A stretch of 64,000 nt of DNA from JAEULH01 sp963789785 (GTDB lineage Bacteria > Pseudomonadota > Alphaproteobacteria > Rhodospirillales > Defluviicoccaceae): assembly GCA_963789785.1 (NCBI GenBank), contig CAWBNC010000015.1, forward strand, positions 1 to 64,000, read 5' to 3'. The notes beneath the pieces are model-generated. The model was not told the origin of the DNA. It made no database searches and saw only the letters and a list, made by a program, of their open reading frames with translations. A program made the position numbers and the translations under genes. Positions 48,708 through 57,178 of the stretch are shown here, in pieces (the stretch's first letter is position 1; the number at the start of each line of letters is the position of its first letter).

Positions 48708-49739
48708 ATGAAACACAGTTACTCCAAGCTGACCACCGGTTTTGCCATTGCGGCTTACGCCGTTGTGCTGCTCGTCGTGCCCGCGCACGCGGCGGATGAT
48801 CCACTCGCCTCGTGGAACGAAGGCCCCGCCAAACAGGCGATCCTTTCGTTCGTCGCCGCCACCACCGATAAGGCAAATCCCACGTACGTGCCGCCCGAAG
48901 ATCGCATCGCCACCTTCGATCAGGACGGCACGCTGTGGGTCGAGCATCCGCTGTATACGCAGGCGATGTTCGCGCTCGACCGGGTGCATGAGCTGGCGCC
49001 GAAACATCCGGAATGGAAAAAGAGGGAGCCGTTCAAAGCGGTCCTCGCCGGCGACCGTGCGGCGATGGCGAAATTCGGCGAGGGGGACTGGGCGCAGATC
49101 ATCGCTGCCACCCACGCCGGGATGAGCACCGAGGATTTCCTTGCCGTCGTGAAACAGTGGCTGGCGACGGCCAAACTTTCGCGCTTCCAGCGACCTTACA
49201 CCGACCTCGTCTACCAGCCGATGCTCGAAGTCATGGATTACCTGCGGGCCAACGGCTTCCGGACCTATATCGTCACTGGCGGCGGCCAGGAGTTCGTGCG
49301 CGTTTACAGCAATGGGGTCTACGGGGTCCCGCCGGAGCAGGTGGTGGGATCGAGCATCGCAACCAGGTACGAGTTCAACGACGGCAAGCCGGCGCTGATG
49401 CGCGAGCCTAAGATTTTTTTCGTTGACGATCATGCCGGCAAGGCAATCGGCATCAACCTGTTCATTGGCAGACGGCCGTACGCCGCCTTCGGCAACTCCG
49501 GCGGCGACCGGGAGATGCTGGAATGGACGGGAGCCGGCGACGGTGCGCGGCTGATGATGCTGGTCCTCCACGACGACTCCGAGCGCGAATATGCCTATGG
49601 TCCGGCCAACGGCCTGCCGGACACCAAGGTCGGCACGTTCAGCCAGTCGCTGATGGACGAGGCAAAGCAGCGCGGCTGGACAGTAATCAGCATGAAGACC
49701 GACTGGAAGCGGATCTTCTCCTGGGAGGAGAAACCCTGA
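48708..49739 (+). CDS. Exported HAD-superfamily hydrolase
   Basis: 343 residues with a signal peptide (about 1-29, AHA-A). HAD motif 1 is TFDQDGTLWVEHP (Asp71 nucleophile), motif 2 is YIVTGGGQEF and the late acidic motif is FGNSGGDREM. Similar exported HAD proteins accompany sulfatases, phosphatases or phospholipase genes; its substrate is unknown and phosphate-ester hydrolysis is the best guess. The C-terminal 45 codons are almost identical in DNA to the tail of the damaged copy at 51638-52008. Confidence 0.88.
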   Translation: MKHSYSKLTTGFAIAAYAVVLLVVPAHAADDPLASWNEGPAKQAILSFVAATTDKANPTYVPPEDRIATFDQDGTLWVEHPLYTQAMFALDRVHELAPKHPEWKKREPFKAVLAGDRAAMAKFGEGDWAQIIAATHAGMSTEDFLAVVKQWLATAKLSRFQRPYTDLVYQPMLEVMDYLRANGFRTYIVTGGGQEFVRVYSNGVYGVPPEQVVGSSIATRYEFNDGKPALMREPKIFFVDDHAGKAIGINLFIGRRPYAAFGNSGGDREMLEWTGAGDGARLMMLVLHDDSEREYAYGPANGLPDTKVGTFSQSLMDEAKQRGWTVISMKTDWKRIFSWEEKP

Positions 49740-49825
49740 AAGCGGAAGCTTTGCGCAGCAGCCCGGAGAGCAATAACACGAAATGATGATATGAGCGATC
49801 TTGTGGCTGTTCCGAGCTTGCCAAA

Positions 49826-49993
49826 ATGCAAAAGGAGCACTTTGTCGAGCTGAACGATGCCTGCATCGTGACATGCGATCACCTGGACGAAGCCGACATC
49901 AGCCGCAGCAAGCCGCTGGGCGGAACCATCCAGGGCAACTATTCGACCAACGAGAACCACTTTTTAAACGCCACGCTCAGCTGGAAATTCTGA
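49826..49993 (+). pseudogene. C-terminal remnant of a FadL-like outer-membrane channel
   Basis: About 55 codons ending SKPLGGTIQGNYSTNENHFL, NATLSWKF and a TGA at 49991-49993. The final strand ending in aromatic F and the GGxxxGxYxxNxxxL pattern match the last beta-strands of FadL/TodX-type channels (hydrophobic substrate uptake). No upstream barrel is present; an out-of-frame, non-barrel sequence precedes it. It lies between the HAD gene and sulfatase 2. Confidence 0.65.
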
Positions 49994-50018
49994 GCCACAT
50001 GGTCGAGGGAACGATAAG

Positions 50019-51626
50019 ATGCCGAACGACCCAGGTCGCCGCGCCTGTCTTGTTCTTAGTCTCGTCCCAATTCTTAGTCTCGTCCTGATCGCCGCGGCCG
50101 GCGCACAGGACGCGGGCGCGAAGCCCAATATCCTGGTCATCATGGGCGACGACATCGGCTACTGGAACATCTCCGCCTATAATCGCGGCCAGATGGGCTA
50201 CCGTACCCCCAACATCGACCGGCTGGCCGAGGAGGGCGGGCTCTTCACCGACTACTACGGCCAGCAGTCCTGCACTGCCGGCCGCGCTGCCTTCATCACC
50301 GGCCAGAGCCCGATGCGCACCGGGCTGCTGAAGGTCGGGTTGCCCGCAGCACCCGAGGGCCTGCAGGCCGAGGATCCCACCATCGCCGACCTCTTGAAGC
50401 CGCTCGGCTACATGACCGGTCAGTTCGGCAAGAACCACCTCGGCGACCGCAACGAGTTCCTGCCCACCGTGCACGGCTTCGACGAGTTCTTCGGCAACCT
50501 CTACCACCTCAACGCCGAGGATGAGCCGGAGCATCCGGACTATCCCCAAGGCACGAAGTTCCGCGAAACCTTCGGGCCGCGCGGGGTAATGCGCTGCACG
50601 GCGACGACCGCGCCCGTTGCGGGCGAGGATCCCCGCTTCGGGGAATGGGGCAAGCAAAACTGTGAGGATACCGGGCCGCTCGATATCAAACGCATGGAGA
50701 CGGTAGACGAGGAATTTCTTTCGGCGACACTCGGCTTCATCGACCGGGCGCACGATGCAGGAAAGCCGTTCTTCGTCTGGTTCAACCCCAGCCGGATGCA
50801 CATCTGGACCCGGCTGAAGCCGGAATCGCAGGGCGTGACCGGCCTCGGCCTCTATCCCGACGGCATGGTCGAGCATGACGGGCAGGTGGGCGAACTGCTC
50901 GACAAACTTGACGCGCTCGGCATCGCCGACAACACCATCATCATTTACACCACCGACAACGGCGCCGAGACTTTCTCCTGGCCCGACGGCGGCACCACGC
51001 CCTACCGCGGCGAAAAAAACACCAACTGGGAGGGCGGTTACCGGGTGCCGGCGCTGATCCGCTGGCCCGGCCAGGTGCCACCGCGCTCCGAGATCAACGG
51101 GATCGTCTCCGCGGAGGACTGGCTGCCGACGCTGCTCGCCGCCGCCGGGGTTCCGGACGTCAAGGAACGGCTCATCGAGGGCTACACGGTGGGCGACGCG
51201 ACCTTTCGGGTCCACATCGACGGCTTCGACCAGAGCGCCGTTCTGGCCAACCCCGAAGCCGAGGACCCGCGGCGGGCGTTCTTCTACTGGACCGACGACG
51301 GCGATCTCGCCGGGCTGCGCTACGACCAGTACAAGGCGGTGTTCATGGAGCAGCAGGCGCACGGGCTCGAGGTCTGGATGCAGCCGTTGGTGCCGCTGCG
51401 TGCGCCGAAGATCTTCAACCTGCGGTCTGACCCGTTCGAGCGCGCCGAGCACGAGGCCGGCGGCTACGACCGCTGGTTCGTCGAGCATCTGTTCGTGCTG
51501 CTGCCGGCCCAGAACATCGTCGGCCAAGAACTTGCGACCTTCCGCGACTTCCCGCCGCGGCAGAAGCCAGGCAGCTTCTCGATCGATCAGGTCATGGACT
51601 TGCTAACCGACCAAAACAGCAACTGA
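50019..51626 (+). CDS. Secreted type I sulfatase 2
   Basis: 535-residue paralogue of the 46858 enzyme. After a signal peptide ending GAQDAGA come VIMGDDIGYWNISAYNRGQM (metal Asps) and SCTAGRAAFITGQ with the formylglycine Cys85 in CxAxR context. FGKNHLGD, FVWFNPSRMHIWTR and YTTDNGAETFSWPDGGTTPY complete the active site. The frame is intact. The signal peptide is built from an 18-base tandem repeat (50053-50088). It is 25 bases after the FadL remnant and 11 before the truncated HAD copy. Confidence 0.94.
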   Translation: MPNDPGRRACLVLSLVPILSLVLIAAAGAQDAGAKPNILVIMGDDIGYWNISAYNRGQMGYRTPNIDRLAEEGGLFTDYYGQQSCTAGRAAFITGQSPMRTGLLKVGLPAAPEGLQAEDPTIADLLKPLGYMTGQFGKNHLGDRNEFLPTVHGFDEFFGNLYHLNAEDEPEHPDYPQGTKFRETFGPRGVMRCTATTAPVAGEDPRFGEWGKQNCEDTGPLDIKRMETVDEEFLSATLGFIDRAHDAGKPFFVWFNPSRMHIWTRLKPESQGVTGLGLYPDGMVEHDGQVGELLDKLDALGIADNTIIIYTTDNGAETFSWPDGGTTPYRGEKNTNWEGGYRVPALIRWPGQVPPRSEINGIVSAEDWLPTLLAAAGVPDVKERLIEGYTVGDATFRVHIDGFDQSAVLANPEAEDPRRAFFYWTDDGDLAGLRYDQYKAVFMEQQAHGLEVWMQPLVPLRAPKIFNLRSDPFERAEHEAGGYDRWFVEHLFVLLPAQNIVGQELATFRDFPPRQKPGSFSIDQVMDLLTDQNSN

Positions 51627-51637
51627 CGGAGGCTGAC

Positions 51638-52008
51638 ATGCTCGGTGTTATCCGTTTGATGCTCGACCGGCGCCGCCTGATCCAGGGGGTCATTGCGGCC
51701 CTCGCCCTCGCGGTCCCGTTGCCGCTGGCCGCGCAGGACGATCCGTTGCCGTCCTGGAACGACGGGGCGGCGAAGCAGGCAATTCTCGATCTGGTCGCGG
51801 AGACGACCACCGAGGGCGGCGCGGACTTCGTCGCGCCCGGCGACCGCACTCCGAGCGCGAGTTCGCCTACGGCCCCGCCAACGGCCTGCCGGACACCAAG
51901 GTAGGCACGTTCAGCCAGTCGCTGATGGACGAGTTGAAGCAGCGCGGCTGGACGGTGATCAGCATGAAGACCGACTGGAAGCGGATCTTCCCCTGGCGTG
52001 GAAAATAG
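51638..52008 (+). pseudogene. Internally deleted copy of the exported HAD hydrolase
   Basis: The start matches the 48708 protein: a signal peptide, then DDPLPSWNDGAAKQAILDLV and FVAPGDR. The sequence then jumps, with loss of frame, to the paralogue's tail: EREFAYGPANGLPDTKVGTF, SQSLMDELKQRGWTVISMKT and a stop at 52006-52008. About 240 codons, including the DxDGT nucleophile and all HAD motifs, are missing at a junction near 51848-51852. It cannot be a working phosphatase. Confidence 0.88.
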
Positions 52009-52016
52009 GTCAAGCC

Positions 52017-52880
52017 ATGGTCCGCAGCCTCATTACCAGGGCGATGCTGCCTGTGCTTTGCGCTCCGGCGGTCGCTCTGGCGGATGAGCGAGCGCCGGCC
52101 CCATTGGCGACTGACGCCCAGATCCACGGCGCCTTCAACAACGGAGAGGATCTCACCGCGCCAAGGAATCGCTTCGATTTCCGTCAGCGCTACGAGCGAC
52201 TTCCCGATGCCGACGGCGGCCAGCCGTCAAAGTGGGTAACGACACTGCGCGCCGACCTTTGGACGGGTTTCGCCGACGGCTGGAAAGTCTACGGGCGCTT
52301 GGACCAGCCCTTCATCTATTCCGAGGACGTGACCAGCAGTTTTAACCCGAACGGACATTCGCGGTTTGGTCAGGGCGATTTCCTAACGGAAATGGTGATC
52401 GTCCCGCCACCGCCGACGCCGCGACTTGGCTATGGGTTGGGCATACGAGTTGTCTGGCCCACCGCCGGTCTCAACGAGGCGGGAGACGGAAAATACCAGG
52501 TCGGACCCGTCGCCGCCGCCCGTTACGCCCTACCGGAAATCAGCTCTGACAGCTTCTTCCTCACGGAAGTCATTTATCTTAACAGTCTTGCCAGCCGCAA
52601 CGAGAACGCTGGGCGGCCGGACATCAGTCTGATGAAAATCCAGCCGAAGTTAAACGTCGGACTCCCCGACGGCTGGTTTCTTGCGACCTACGCCAGTGAA
52701 GGCATACAGGTTAATTACAATGACAGTGGTAAGGCATTCGTGCCGATAGACCTGATGATCGGAAAGAAATTGTTTCACAATATCGTCATGTCATTAGAGT
52801 ATAGCCATAGTTTGTACCATGATAAAGGATTCGAGCCCTATGAATGGCTCCTCGAGGGACGGATCGGCCTCTATCAATAG
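52017..52880 (+). CDS. Outer-membrane beta-barrel protein (phenol-MetA/transporter-like)
   Basis: 287 residues. The signal (MVRSLITRAMLPVLCAPAVA) is followed by alternating beta-strand sequence with many aromatics: SKWVTTLRADLWTGFADGWK, LGYGLGIRVVWPTAG, SLMKIQPKLNVGLPDGWF and a final EWLLEGRIGLYQ. This resembles the MetA-pathway-of-phenol-degradation / porin-like group, whose members are barrels of unclear substrate. An open frame upstream runs through the deleted HAD copy, but the ATG at 52017, 8 bases after that stop, is the natural start. It could supply substrate entry to the sulfatases. Confidence 0.7.
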   Translation: MVRSLITRAMLPVLCAPAVALADERAPAPLATDAQIHGAFNNGEDLTAPRNRFDFRQRYERLPDADGGQPSKWVTTLRADLWTGFADGWKVYGRLDQPFIYSEDVTSSFNPNGHSRFGQGDFLTEMVIVPPPPTPRLGYGLGIRVVWPTAGLNEAGDGKYQVGPVAAARYALPEISSDSFFLTEVIYLNSLASRNENAGRPDISLMKIQPKLNVGLPDGWFLATYASEGIQVNYNDSGKAFVPIDLMIGKKLFHNIVMSLEYSHSLYHDKGFEPYEWLLEGRIGLYQ

Positions 52881-53112
52881 AGACCCCATGGCGCATTCAG
52901 TCACGCACTTCGGTCTTGGCGAGATCGATGTGAGACGTAGCCTTTACATGATCGAGAGGTAGAACTACGACCAAGCTACGGTTTGTCTGAAGCGGGGGAC
53001 CAACCGATTGCCGCGCGTGGCCCGTAACATAGACCAAACTGCGCTCGCGTGGAATGCGCGGCCGGCGTTGCGCGGGCGGCTGGGGCGACTGACCCTCTGG
53101 CCTACCCGCGCT

Positions 53113-55260
53113 CTAACCCCGGGCGCGGTCGACCGCGTTGATCGCCGGTGTCGCCCGCAGGGCGGCGATAATGTCGGTCAGGTGTTTGACGTCCCGAACC
53201 TCGATGTCGACCAGCATGTCGAACAGCTCGTTGGTGCGGTTGGTGATCTTCAGATTGGTGATGTTGCCCTGGTTCTTGCCGATCACGGTGGTCAGGCTGC
53301 CGAGGCTGCCCGGTTCATTGACAACGATGAGCTGAACCCGGCTCATGTGCAGCGGCGCCGCCGGATCGTCGACCTCCCATGAGACGTCGATCCACCGCTC
53401 CGGCGCATCGGCGAACGCGGCGAGGCTGTCGCAATCGATGGTGTGGATGGTCACGCCCTTGCCGGTGGTGACGACGCCGACGATACGATCGCCCGGCAAC
53501 GGATGGCAGCAGCCGGCGAAGTGCACGGCCATGCCGGGAATAAGGCCCTTGAGCGGAACGTTGAAGTCGGTTTTCGGAACCTTCTTCCCGCGCCGGGCCA
53601 GCGGAATGACCTTCCGATAGAAGCTCGGCTTTTTCCGTGTCCCGGGGAAGACCGTCTCGATGACCTGCCGCCCGGTGAGCAGGCCGGCGCCGACCTGGGC
53701 GCAGAGATCGTCGACCGTCGGCTGCTTGAAGTTCTTGAGAACGCCTTCCAGCGCCTTGTTGGAGTACTCGTAGCCCTCCTCCTTGAACGCGCGCTCGAGG
53801 ATCGACCGCCCAAGCTGCAGATACTGCTCGCGTTCCTTGGATCGGATGAATTTCCTGATCCGGGCCCGCGCCTTGCCGGTAACGACGAACCGCTCCCACG
53901 TCGGCGATGGCGTCTGCGCCCGCGACGTGACGATCTCGACCTGATCGCCATTCTGCAGCGCGGTTCTGAGCGGCATCAGCCGGCCGTTGATCTTGGCGCC
54001 GACGCACTTGTCGCCGATCTCCGAGTGCACGGCGTAGGCGAAATCCACCGGCGTCGCCCGCGCCGGCAGGTTGATCAGGTCCCCCTTGGGGGTGAAACAG
54101 AAGACCTCGTCCTGAAACATCTCGAGCTTGGTGTGCTCGAGGAACTCTTCCGGGCCGACCGCGTGTTCGAGAATCTCGAGAAGCTCGCGCAGCCAGCGGT
54201 ACTGCCGGCCGTTGGTATGGCTGACGTGCTGCTTGTAGTGCCAGTGGGCTGCGACCCCGCGTTCGGCGATGGCGTGCATCTCGCGGGTGCGGATCTGGAT
54301 TTCGATCCGGTGGCCTTCCGGCCCGAGCACGGCCGTGTGCAGCGAGCGATAGCCGTTCGGCTTCGGGGTCGAGATGTAGTCCTTGAAGCGGCCGGGAATG
54401 ACCGGATAGCCGTGATGCACGCCGCCGAGCGTGCGATAGCAGTCCTCGACCGTCTCGACGACGACGCGAAAGGCCATGATGTCGCAGAGCTGCTCGAAGC
54501 CGAGGTTGTTGCGCTGCATCTTGCGCCAGATCGAAAAGGCGGTTTTCTCGCGGCCGACGACCTCGGCCTTCTGGCCGCCCGCGGTGATTGTCGTGTGCAG
54601 CTCATCGATGATCCTGGTGATCAGGTCGCCGCCCTGGTCGCGAAGAAAGCTCAGCCGCGCCAGGATCGAGGCGCGCGCGTGCGGGTTGATCTCGGCGAAG
54701 GCGAGATCTTCAAGCTCGTTCTTCATCTCCTGCATGCCGATGCGCTCGGCAAGCGGGGCGTAGATATCCATTGTCTCGTGGGCGATGCGACGGCGTTTCT
54801 CGGGGTCGCGGATATGGCGCAACGTCCGCATGTTGTGCAGCCGGTCCGCCAGTTTGACGAGCAGAACGCGGATGTCCTCGGACATGGCGAGTACGAGCTT
54901 GCGGAAGTTCTCAGCCTGGGAGGCCCGTTCCGACTGCAGCTCGATCCGGGTCAACTTGGTGACGCCGTCGACCAGACGCGCGACCTCGTCGCCGAAGAGG
55001 TAGCGGATGTCGTCAACGGTGGCGGTCGTGTCCTCGATCGTGTCGTGCAGCAGCCCGGTGAGGATCGACGCCGTGTCGAGGCGGTAGTCCGTCAGGATGC
55101 CGGCCACTTCCAGCGGGTGGGAGAAGTAGGGATCGCCGGAGGCTCGCCGCTGGTTGCCATGCGCTTTCATAGCAAAGACGTAGCCGCGATTCAGCGCATC
55201 CTCGTCTACGCAGGGATCGTACCCCCTGACCCTCTCTACCAGCTCGAACTGCCGGATCAT
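53113..55260 (-). CDS. rsh: Bifunctional (p)ppGpp synthetase/hydrolase, RelA/SpoT homologue (Rsh)
   Basis: 715-residue stringent-response enzyme. Order: HD hydrolase (RRASGDPYFSHPLEVAGILT, TGLLHDTIEDTTATVDDI), synthetase (KPNGYRSLHTAVLGPEGHRI, EIQIRTREMHAIAERGVAAH), TGS (VFCFTPKGDLINLPARATPV), and C-terminal ACT domain (SLTTVIGKNQGNITNLKI). The intact HD motif says it can also hydrolyse (p)ppGpp, as expected for the single Rsh of alphaproteobacteria. rpoZ lies upstream, 84 bases away. Confidence 0.97.
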   Translation of the reverse strand: MIRQFELVERVRGYDPCVDEDALNRGYVFAMKAHGNQRRASGDPYFSHPLEVAGILTDYRLDTASILTGLLHDTIEDTTATVDDIRYLFGDEVARLVDGVTKLTRIELQSERASQAENFRKLVLAMSEDIRVLLVKLADRLHNMRTLRHIRDPEKRRRIAHETMDIYAPLAERIGMQEMKNELEDLAFAEINPHARASILARLSFLRDQGGDLITRIIDELHTTITAGGQKAEVVGREKTAFSIWRKMQRNNLGFEQLCDIMAFRVVVETVEDCYRTLGGVHHGYPVIPGRFKDYISTPKPNGYRSLHTAVLGPEGHRIEIQIRTREMHAIAERGVAAHWHYKQHVSHTNGRQYRWLRELLEILEHAVGPEEFLEHTKLEMFQDEVFCFTPKGDLINLPARATPVDFAYAVHSEIGDKCVGAKINGRLMPLRTALQNGDQVEIVTSRAQTPSPTWERFVVTGKARARIRKFIRSKEREQYLQLGRSILERAFKEEGYEYSNKALEGVLKNFKQPTVDDLCAQVGAGLLTGRQVIETVFPGTRKKPSFYRKVIPLARRGKKVPKTDFNVPLKGLIPGMAVHFAGCCHPLPGDRIVGVVTTGKGVTIHTIDCDSLAAFADAPERWIDVSWEVDDPAAPLHMSRVQLIVVNEPGSLGSLTTVIGKNQGNITNLKITNRTNELFDMLVDIEVRDVKHLTDIIAALRATPAINAVDRARG

Positions 55261-55344
55261 TGTCGGACCTGGTGGAAGCTTGGCTCCGGCGAGCGCAACC
55301 GGACCGCCCGTCTCAGGTCGGCCCGCGCCGCCGGCGCCTCGGCG

Positions 55345-55818
55345 TTACAACGTCTCGGGCTCGTCGCCCCCGAAGTCGCCCCCGGAGTCGGCGTCGGGTT
55401 CGACATCGATATCGACATCGACATCGTCTTCGCCCTCCGCGTCGACCGCAACGGCATCTTCCTCCAGATGAAGCTCGTCTTCGCGCATCTCATCCGCCGC
55501 ACGCGCCTCGCCGCGCTCTTCGCCGATCTCTTCAGCGGTATCCTCGCTGAGTGGCAGGAGGTCGATTTCCTCGCCTTCCGGATCGTCGGACTCGACGATC
55601 GTCTGAAGCCCGCGAATAAGGCCGTTCTCGAGATCCTTGAAGTCGACCTTGGCATCCGCGATTTCACGCAGGGCAACGACGGCGTTCTTGTCATTGTCGC
55701 GATCCAGGGTCAGCGGCGCACCGGCGGCGATGTTGCGGCCCCGCTGGGCCGCGAGCATGACCAACTCGAACCTGTTCGGAACCCGGGTTACGCAGTCTTC
55801 AACGGTTACACGCGCCAT
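55345..55818 (-). CDS. rpoZ: RNA polymerase omega subunit with a long acidic tail
   Basis: Small RNA polymerase subunit aiding beta' folding and (p)ppGpp response. The core is MARVTVEDCVTRVPNRFELV, then RNIAAGAPLTLDRDNDKNAV and VALREIADAKVDFKDLENGL. The tail from about residue 75 to 157 is strongly acidic and repetitive (DVDVDIDVEPDADSGGDFGG), longer than in most relatives. The DNA there consists of near-tandem GACATC/GATATC hexamers (about 55399-55425). Its position just before rsh is conserved. Confidence 0.94.
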   Translation of the reverse strand: MARVTVEDCVTRVPNRFELVMLAAQRGRNIAAGAPLTLDRDNDKNAVVALREIADAKVDFKDLENGLIRGLQTIVESDDPEGEEIDLLPLSEDTAEEIGEERGEARAADEMREDELHLEEDAVAVDAEGEDDVDVDIDVEPDADSGGDFGGDEPETL

Positions 55819-55909
55819 TCACTCGTCTCCACTTGAAAGCCCTCACACGTTCGTGGCAAGCATTGTGCCCGCAACGTCAGCGTGACGCAAATTATTGCCC
55901 ACCGCAGCA

Positions 55910-56410
55910 TCATTGCTGCAGCACGTCGATCTGCTGGTCGTCCGGCAAGGCGGCAAGCATCTCCTTCACCGTCAGACCCGAGAGCGGGTGACGCCAGTCA
56001 GCCGCCAGCTCGGCCCACGGGGCGAGCACGAAGGCCCGTTGCGCGAGCCGCGGGTGCGGAAGGCGCAGCAGCGCGCTCTCGTCTCCGACCACCAGCTCAT
56101 CGTAGGCCAGCAGGTCCAGGTCCAGGCACCGCGCCTCGTTCTCCTCGCGCCGCGCCCGGCCAAACTCGCTTTCGATCTCGTGCAGAACTGCCAGAAGCAG
56201 CGCCGGTCGCAGTGCGCACTGCACCGCGGCAACACCATTTATATAGTCCGGTTGCGCCGACGGCGGCAGGGGGGCGCTGCGATACCACCTGGACCGGGCG
56301 CAGACGGCAATATCACGGCCCGCCAGCCGTTCGAGTGCGGCATCGAGCGAGGCCGGCGGCGGGCCGAACCGCGCGCTCGGCAGGTTGCCGCCTATGGCAA
56401 TGTAGATCAC
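55910..56410 (-). CDS. folK: 2-amino-4-hydroxy-6-hydroxymethyldihydropteridine pyrophosphokinase
   Basis: Pyrophosphorylates the pterin precursor of folate. IAIGGNLPSARFGPPPASLD, ARSRWYRSAPLPPSAQPDYI, NGVAAVQC, EIESEFGRARREENEARCLD and LPHPRLAQRAFVLAPWAELA are the full set of HPPK motifs. The GTG at 56410 places IAIGGNL right at the N-terminus and gives 166 residues; upstream in-frame sequence is not conserved. It is divergent from the NYN gene. Confidence 0.94.
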   Translation of the reverse strand: MIYIAIGGNLPSARFGPPPASLDAALERLAGRDIAVCARSRWYRSAPLPPSAQPDYINGVAAVQCALRPALLLAVLHEIESEFGRARREENEARCLDLDLLAYDELVVGDESALLRLPHPRLAQRAFVLAPWAELAADWRHPLSGLTVKEMLAALPDDQQIDVLQQ

Positions 56411-56572
56411 CGGGTGTCTACTCCCGACGGCCTTGAAGGTGCCTGAGGACAAACTTATGTACACTCGCAAGTCGTTTCCACGATTATATAAAGAAACTTC
56501 GCTGCGCCTTTGCCGGCGTCGCCGACCGATACCCATAGCCGCACCCGCACCATCAGATAGGGACATGTCTGG

Positions 56573-57169
56573 ATGTTATTCTATCCTCAGGAACGAATTG
56601 GTTTATTCATCGATGGCTCCAATCTGTACGCCGCCGCCAAGGCACTGAACTTCGATATCGATTACAAACGCCTGCTGGAACTCTTCGCCGCCAAGGGCCA
56701 CCTGATCCGCGCCTTTTACTACACTGCCCTGATCGAGGACCAGGAATACTCGCCGATCCGGCCGCTCATCGACTGGCTGGATTACAACGGCTACACTATG
56801 GTGACCAAGCCGACGAAGGAGTTCACCGACGCCTTCGGCCAGCGCAAGATCAAGGGCAACATGGACATCGAGCTCGCGATCGACGTGATGGAGATGGCCG
56901 AGCATCTCGACCATGTGGTTCTGTTCTCCGGTGACGGCGACTTCCGCCGGCTGGTAGAAGCGATCCAGCGGCGCGGCGTTCGCGTGACGATCGTCAGCAC
57001 GATCCGCTCGAAGCCGCCGATGGTGGCGGACGAGCTTCGCCGGCAGGCGGACAACTTCGTCGAGCTGCTGGATCTGCAGCCGAGCATCCAGCGCAACCTG
57101 CCCGGACGCGAGGACCGCAGCCACAACACGCCGGCTTCCCCGTCAGGGCCTTTGCTGGAGAATGTGTGA
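56573..57169 (+). CDS. NYN-domain (LabA/DUF88-type) protein
   Basis: PIN-like NYN-fold protein, probably a nuclease or RNA-binding protein, 198 residues. RIGLFIDGSNLYAAAKALNF carries the first Asp, KGNMDIELAIDVMEM the middle acidic cluster, and VVLFSGDGDFRRLVEAIQRR the SGDGDF signature of LabA. A LabA-like protein beside folK-rpoZ-rsh is common in alphaproteobacteria. It ends 9 bases before the uracil-DNA glycosylase and may be co-expressed with it. Confidence 0.92.
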   Translation: MLFYPQERIGLFIDGSNLYAAAKALNFDIDYKRLLELFAAKGHLIRAFYYTALIEDQEYSPIRPLIDWLDYNGYTMVTKPTKEFTDAFGQRKIKGNMDIELAIDVMEMAEHLDHVVLFSGDGDFRRLVEAIQRRGVRVTIVSTIRSKPPMVADELRRQADNFVELLDLQPSIQRNLPGREDRSHNTPASPSGPLLENV

Positions 57170-57178
57170 TCCGCGCCG

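Noticed and set aside
53008..53382. Plus-strand frame overlapping the rsh 3' end
   Set aside because: Mostly antisense to the ACT domain of rsh; no independent support.
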